A stretch of DNA of 64,000 bases, taken from positions 132,323,089 to 132,387,088 of the forward strand of contig NC_030808.1 of assembly GCF_001704415.2 (NCBI RefSeq), written 5' to 3'. Position 1 is the stretch's first letter. Each line of letters starts with the position of its first letter. Both the position numbers and the translations under genes were made by a program. Under the pieces are notes generated by a model, which saw only the letters and a list, made by a program, of their open reading frames with translations, was not told the origin of the DNA and did not search any database. Positions 58,500 to 64,000 of this stretch are shown piece after piece. This DNA is from Capra hircus. Its lineage: Eukaryota > Chordata > Mammalia > Artiodactyla > Bovidae.

Positions 58500-60540
58500 T
58501 GATAAATTTAGGAGAGAATGGAATTTTTTATAATTATATATATCATTTATACATGAAAGTGATGCATTCCTTTATTCAGATCTCATTAAGTCTTGTATAA
58601 GGTTTAAATTTGTTTTGTAGCAGTAGCGTACATTGTTTACTGGGTTAATTCTTAACTACTATATGTTCTTTTTGTTATGTGATAAATATTTAGTTTTAAA
58701 ATATTTTCTACTGAATTATTGCTAAGATAGAGAACCTTAATTTCCATGGTTGTCTTTTGTGTGCAGCATATTAGAACTTTTATCCATGTTGATGATTTGA
58801 TTTTCTTGAATTTACTATGTAGATTATTTTATGATGTGAGGACAATTTTAGTTCTGTCTTCTCTTCTAATTTTAAAACTTTTATTTCATTTTCTTGTCTA
58901 ATTCCATTAGCCCAGATATTGAGCACTATAAAAATATCCCTGATAGTGGCTTTTTTTGTTCTTTTTCTAGGAAGGCATCTAAAGTTTTTTGTTTCTGCAG
59001 TTACTGAGATAGGTTTTTGATATGAAAAATGTTCTTTTGTAGTCTCAGTTTTCTGGGATTTTCTTTTTTTACATAGATGAGTCTGAATGAAATTGATGTA
59101 TTTGTTTAATGGTAAACCACATGTGCATTTCTAAACTAAATCCTGTTTGAATGTGACATATTTGTTTTCACTATAATTTGCTTAAATGTAGTTCTATGTT
59201 TTATTTAGGGTTTTCATAGTTGGGTTATGTATAACTTTGACATTTTTTTTCTTTTCTTTATCCAACTTTGAAATCAGGGTTATATGTATACTCTTTGTAA
59301 ATTATCATCAGTAATTTCTCACCCTTTTTCTGTTCTGAAATAACTTTTCTATGACAAAGATTAATTTCTTCTTCAAAGTTTGAGAGAATTCTCTTGTTAA
59401 AGCCATATCAGTTTTAAGTTTCTTTTGAGGAGAAGTCTTTGATCATCATTCCTACTTCTTTAATTGTTACCTATCTAAGTTAATCTTTATTTCCTCATAT
59501 TAATTTTGGCTTTTTATAAGCTTTTGAAAATATTAACAGTTTTAATACAGTTTTGAATTTTATTGTTTTATTGTTTATGATCTCTTTATTCATAAAACTT
59601 TGCTATTTTTCTGTTATTTCTCTTTTTCATCATTTATCTTATTTGTATCCCCTTTTTCTTGATCAGTCATGCCAGAGGTTTATCCATACTACTGTTCTTT
59701 TCAATGCATTAGCTTCTTTAAGCTGTTTGTTTATTGTTTCTGAATAATCATGTTTAAAGTACTACTTTCAATTTCACTACTAGTCTCCTAAAAATTTGGA
59801 CATGGAATATTTTCATAGACAATCAATGATAAATATTTTGATTACTGTTATGATTTTCAGTTTAAGCATGGATTATTCAGTAGTAATTTCTGTTACCCCT
59901 AGATCAGATTAAAGCTATTCTTTCTATTTTATTGTTTTATTTAAGAATGTGTTCTGCGTATTTTGGTCAATATTCTGAATTTTCTAAATATGTGTAAAAA
60001 CAGTACTTATCTGTGTTGCTTATATAGTTATGTATTTCTATTCATTACTTTGAATTTATTCAGTGTCATCCAAATTATCTATAACTTTACTTTTTTTTGC
60101 CCATTTTTTCAGAAGGATGTGTTAGAGTCTTCAACTACTATCTTATCTTTTCTTACACACTGTTGTTTGATATACTTCAGAGTATATAAATCAGTACCTC
60201 TCTATTCATGATTTGTACATCTTCTGATAGTATTCACTTTATCATTATATCTCTTTCTTCTTTGTCATTTATGAAGATTGTGACTACTATGACAAGTAAT
60301 TATAATCTAAGTGTGAATTTTACAAGCTCATCAATGTCTTTCCCTTGAACAAAAAATAACCTCATTCCACCCACTCATCTTTTTCATTGAAATTGTCTGT
60401 TGTTAAGGATTACTTTTTTACCCTTTTTTTTTTTTTTTTTGCTTTTTTAAAAAAATTTAGTTTCAATACTTGCTCATTCAGGCAAGTGTTAACTGCTTTG
60501 ATATTTTCAATACTTCTTCTCTTACCTTCAAGGAAGAGTA
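58500..60540 (-). mobile_element. Old L1 remnant, antisense
   Basis: The stretch near 58880-59000 (ATTAGCCCAGATATTGAGCAC, then GATAGTGGC) and that near 59080-59180 (ATTGATGTATTTGTTTAATGG) resemble antisense L1 ORF2. Further right, short ORF2-like phrases persist to about 60450. A T-run lies at 60421-60440. Heavily decayed; probably several fragments. Confidence 0.45.
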
Positions 60541-60550
60541 ATTCTCTCAT

Positions 60551-61305
60551 TTGTTGTTGTTGTTTAGTCGCCCAGTCATGTCCCATTCTTTGTGACCCTG
60601 TGGAGTGCAGCATGCCAGGCCTGCCTGTCCCTCACCATTTCCCAAAGTTTGGCAAGTTCACGTCCATTGGATTGGTGATGCCATCCAGCCATTTCATCCT
60701 CTGACACCTTCTTCTCCTTCTGCTGTCAGTGTTCCTCTGCATCAGGGACTTTTCTAAGGAGTCAACTGTTCACATCAGATGACCAAAACACTGGAGCTTC
60801 AACTTCAGCTTCTGTGATAGCTCAGTTGTTAAAGAATCTACTTGCAATGCAGGAGACCCTGGTTTGATTCCTGGGTTGGCAAGCCTCTGGAGAAGGGATA
60901 GGCTACTCACTTCAGTATTTGGGGGCTCCCCCTGTGGCTCAGCTGGGAAAGGATCTGCCTGCAATGTGGAGACCTAGGGTCTATCCCTGGGTTGGGGAGA
61001 TTCCCTGGAGAAGGGAAAGGCTAAAAAAAAAAAAGGGACAGGCTACCCACTCCAGTATTCTGGCCTGGAGAATTATATGGACTGTATCGTCCATGGGGTC
61101 CCAAAGAGTCGGACATGACTGAGTGACTTTCACTATGCTCAGCTTCAGCGTCAGTCTTTCCAACAAGTATTCAGGGTTGATTTCCCTTAAGATTGACTGG
61201 TTTGATCTCCTTATTGTCCAAGAGACTTTCAGGAGTCTTCTCCAGCACCACAGTTCAAAGGCATCAGTTCTTTGGTGCTCTGCCTTATTTGCAGCAGTCT
61301 CTCAT
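60551..61305 (-). mobile_element. BovB 3' fragment, antisense
   Basis: It starts TTGTTGTTGTTGTTTAGTCG, an older BovB 3' end variant. It continues GATTGGTGATGCCATCCAGCC and, after the SINE dimer at 60813-61138, CAACAAGTATTCAGGGTTG to about 61305. It carries only the 3' UTR and extreme C-terminal coding part. Confidence 0.88.
60813..61138 (+). mobile_element. Bov-tA SINE dimer inside BovB
   Basis: Two tRNA-derived heads (TGTGATAGCTCAGTTGTTAA and GGGGCTCCCCCTGTGGCTCAG), with one full body. The 8-bp flanks TCAGCTTC (60805-60812, 61139-61146) are the target duplication. An A12 run (61023-61034) interrupts the second body. Confidence 0.9.
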
Positions 61306-61559
61306 AGGCTCTTCCAATATTATATTTTCCAGCTAGTTTACTTCCTTAAAGAGTGTTTTTCAAACTATCTGATACCTTGTTTGGCTGAAAAGAAAAATCA
61401 TACTTTCATCTTGAATTTAGAAAGTAGTTTGGCTAGTTTCAAAAGTCTATTTTTAAGGTTCTTTTCTGTGCTTTCATTGGAGGAAATAAGGGCAGAACAT
61501 ATCTTATATAAAAAGTACAGTTATGGCCCTCCAGCTGTGTCAGATGATCTAATTCATTA

Positions 61560-62100
61560 GATAACTTTGGTCCTTTTCTGGATTCCTCAGAGAGCTCTCC
61601 CTGTTGCAGGAGAGGGAGGTGTCATCCTGAGACCCACAGAAGTCCTTAGGATGGACCTCCAAGTGAGGATCATTGGCAACCCACAGGAAGAATTTAGGAG
61701 GGAACCATAGTAAAGGGAAAGCAAGTTTATTTAGTGATACACATTCCATAGACAGAATGCAGTCTGTCTCAGAAGGCAAGAGCCACCCCAGGGCACAGGG
61801 TCCTCTGGGAAAGTGAAATAGGCCCAGGGGCATGGGGACATACTTTTTTTGGGTTAAGTGATTTCATAGGCTAATGAGTAGGAGAAATATTCTTGCTATT
61901 TGGGGGAGGGGTGAGGATTTCCCAAAAATTGGGCCACTGCCGAATCTTTTTTGGCCTTTTATGGTCCTTTTCAGAACTGACATGGTGTGAAAGGAGTGCT
62001 TTTTAGTATTTCGGTGAAGGTATTATGAGCTAAAGGTCAATAACTGTACTATTCTGAAAGCCACCTTGGTTTCAGCTGGCTCCAGCCTGTCCAGCATGTC
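61560..62100 (-). mobile_element. Probable ERV LTR, antisense
   Basis: LTR-like features on the minus strand: an AATAAA at 61731-61726 followed by a CTTGCTTTCCC stretch, a GC-rich block downstream, and no coding potential. The phrase pattern resembles class I LTRs, but I cannot name the family. Borders are approximate and no target duplication was found. Confidence 0.4.

Positions 62101-64000
<1,900 letters not shown>

Overview
The window is mammalian nuclear DNA from a ruminant, most likely cattle or a close bovid. It is packed with repeats that together mark that lineage: BovB (RTE) LINEs, Bov-tA and BOV-A2 SINEs, CHR-1/CHR-2 SINEs, artiodactyl L1, and a bovine-type mariner. Older shared mammalian repeats (MIR, MLT1, a MER1-like hAT, a Tigger-like element, ERVL) lie beneath them. 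There are no bacterial genes, operons, CRISPR arrays or RNA genes that I can support.

Only one host gene is visible. Five short exons on the + strand (1455-1528, 24819-24942, 56734-56832, 57322-57401, 63686-63793) encode one continuous stretch of about 161 codons of cohesin subunit SA1 (STAG1). All have GT/AG borders and matching codon phases. They cover the stromalin conservative domain and the start of the following helical-repeat region. Isoform-specific residues point to STAG1 rather than STAG2. Everything else is intron: 23.3 kb, 31.8 kb, 0.49 kb and 6.3 kb.

Layout. 1-1454: intron with an MLT1 LTR and a BOV-A2, then exon A. 1529-24818: first large intron, with SINEs, a Tigger remnant, a mariner fragment, a decayed minus-strand L1 of about 7 kb split by a BovB and a solo LTR, three BovB blocks (one looks like a 5'-inverted insertion), a MER1-like MITE and a MIR. 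Exon B follows at 24819. 24943-56733: second large intron. It holds a nearly full-length BovB, a nearly full-length decayed L1 (29.7-37.8 kb) split by another BovB, and an antisense ERVL provirus split by a multi-level nest of L1, BovB and SINEs (39.5-51.4 kb). A BovB with an 11-bp target-site duplication lies at 54.1-56.0 kb. 56734-63793: exons C, D and E with short introns carrying a CHR-2, old L1, a BovB fragment and a probable LTR.

All long reading frames outside the exons are fragments of transposon or retrovirus genes broken by stops, frameshifts or catalytic changes. I found no undescribed functional system. The features most worth a second look are the nested insertions dated by target-site duplications, the inverted BovB, the internally deleted mariner reading frame, and the in-frame 99-bp exon that carries part of the SA1 ligand-binding surface.
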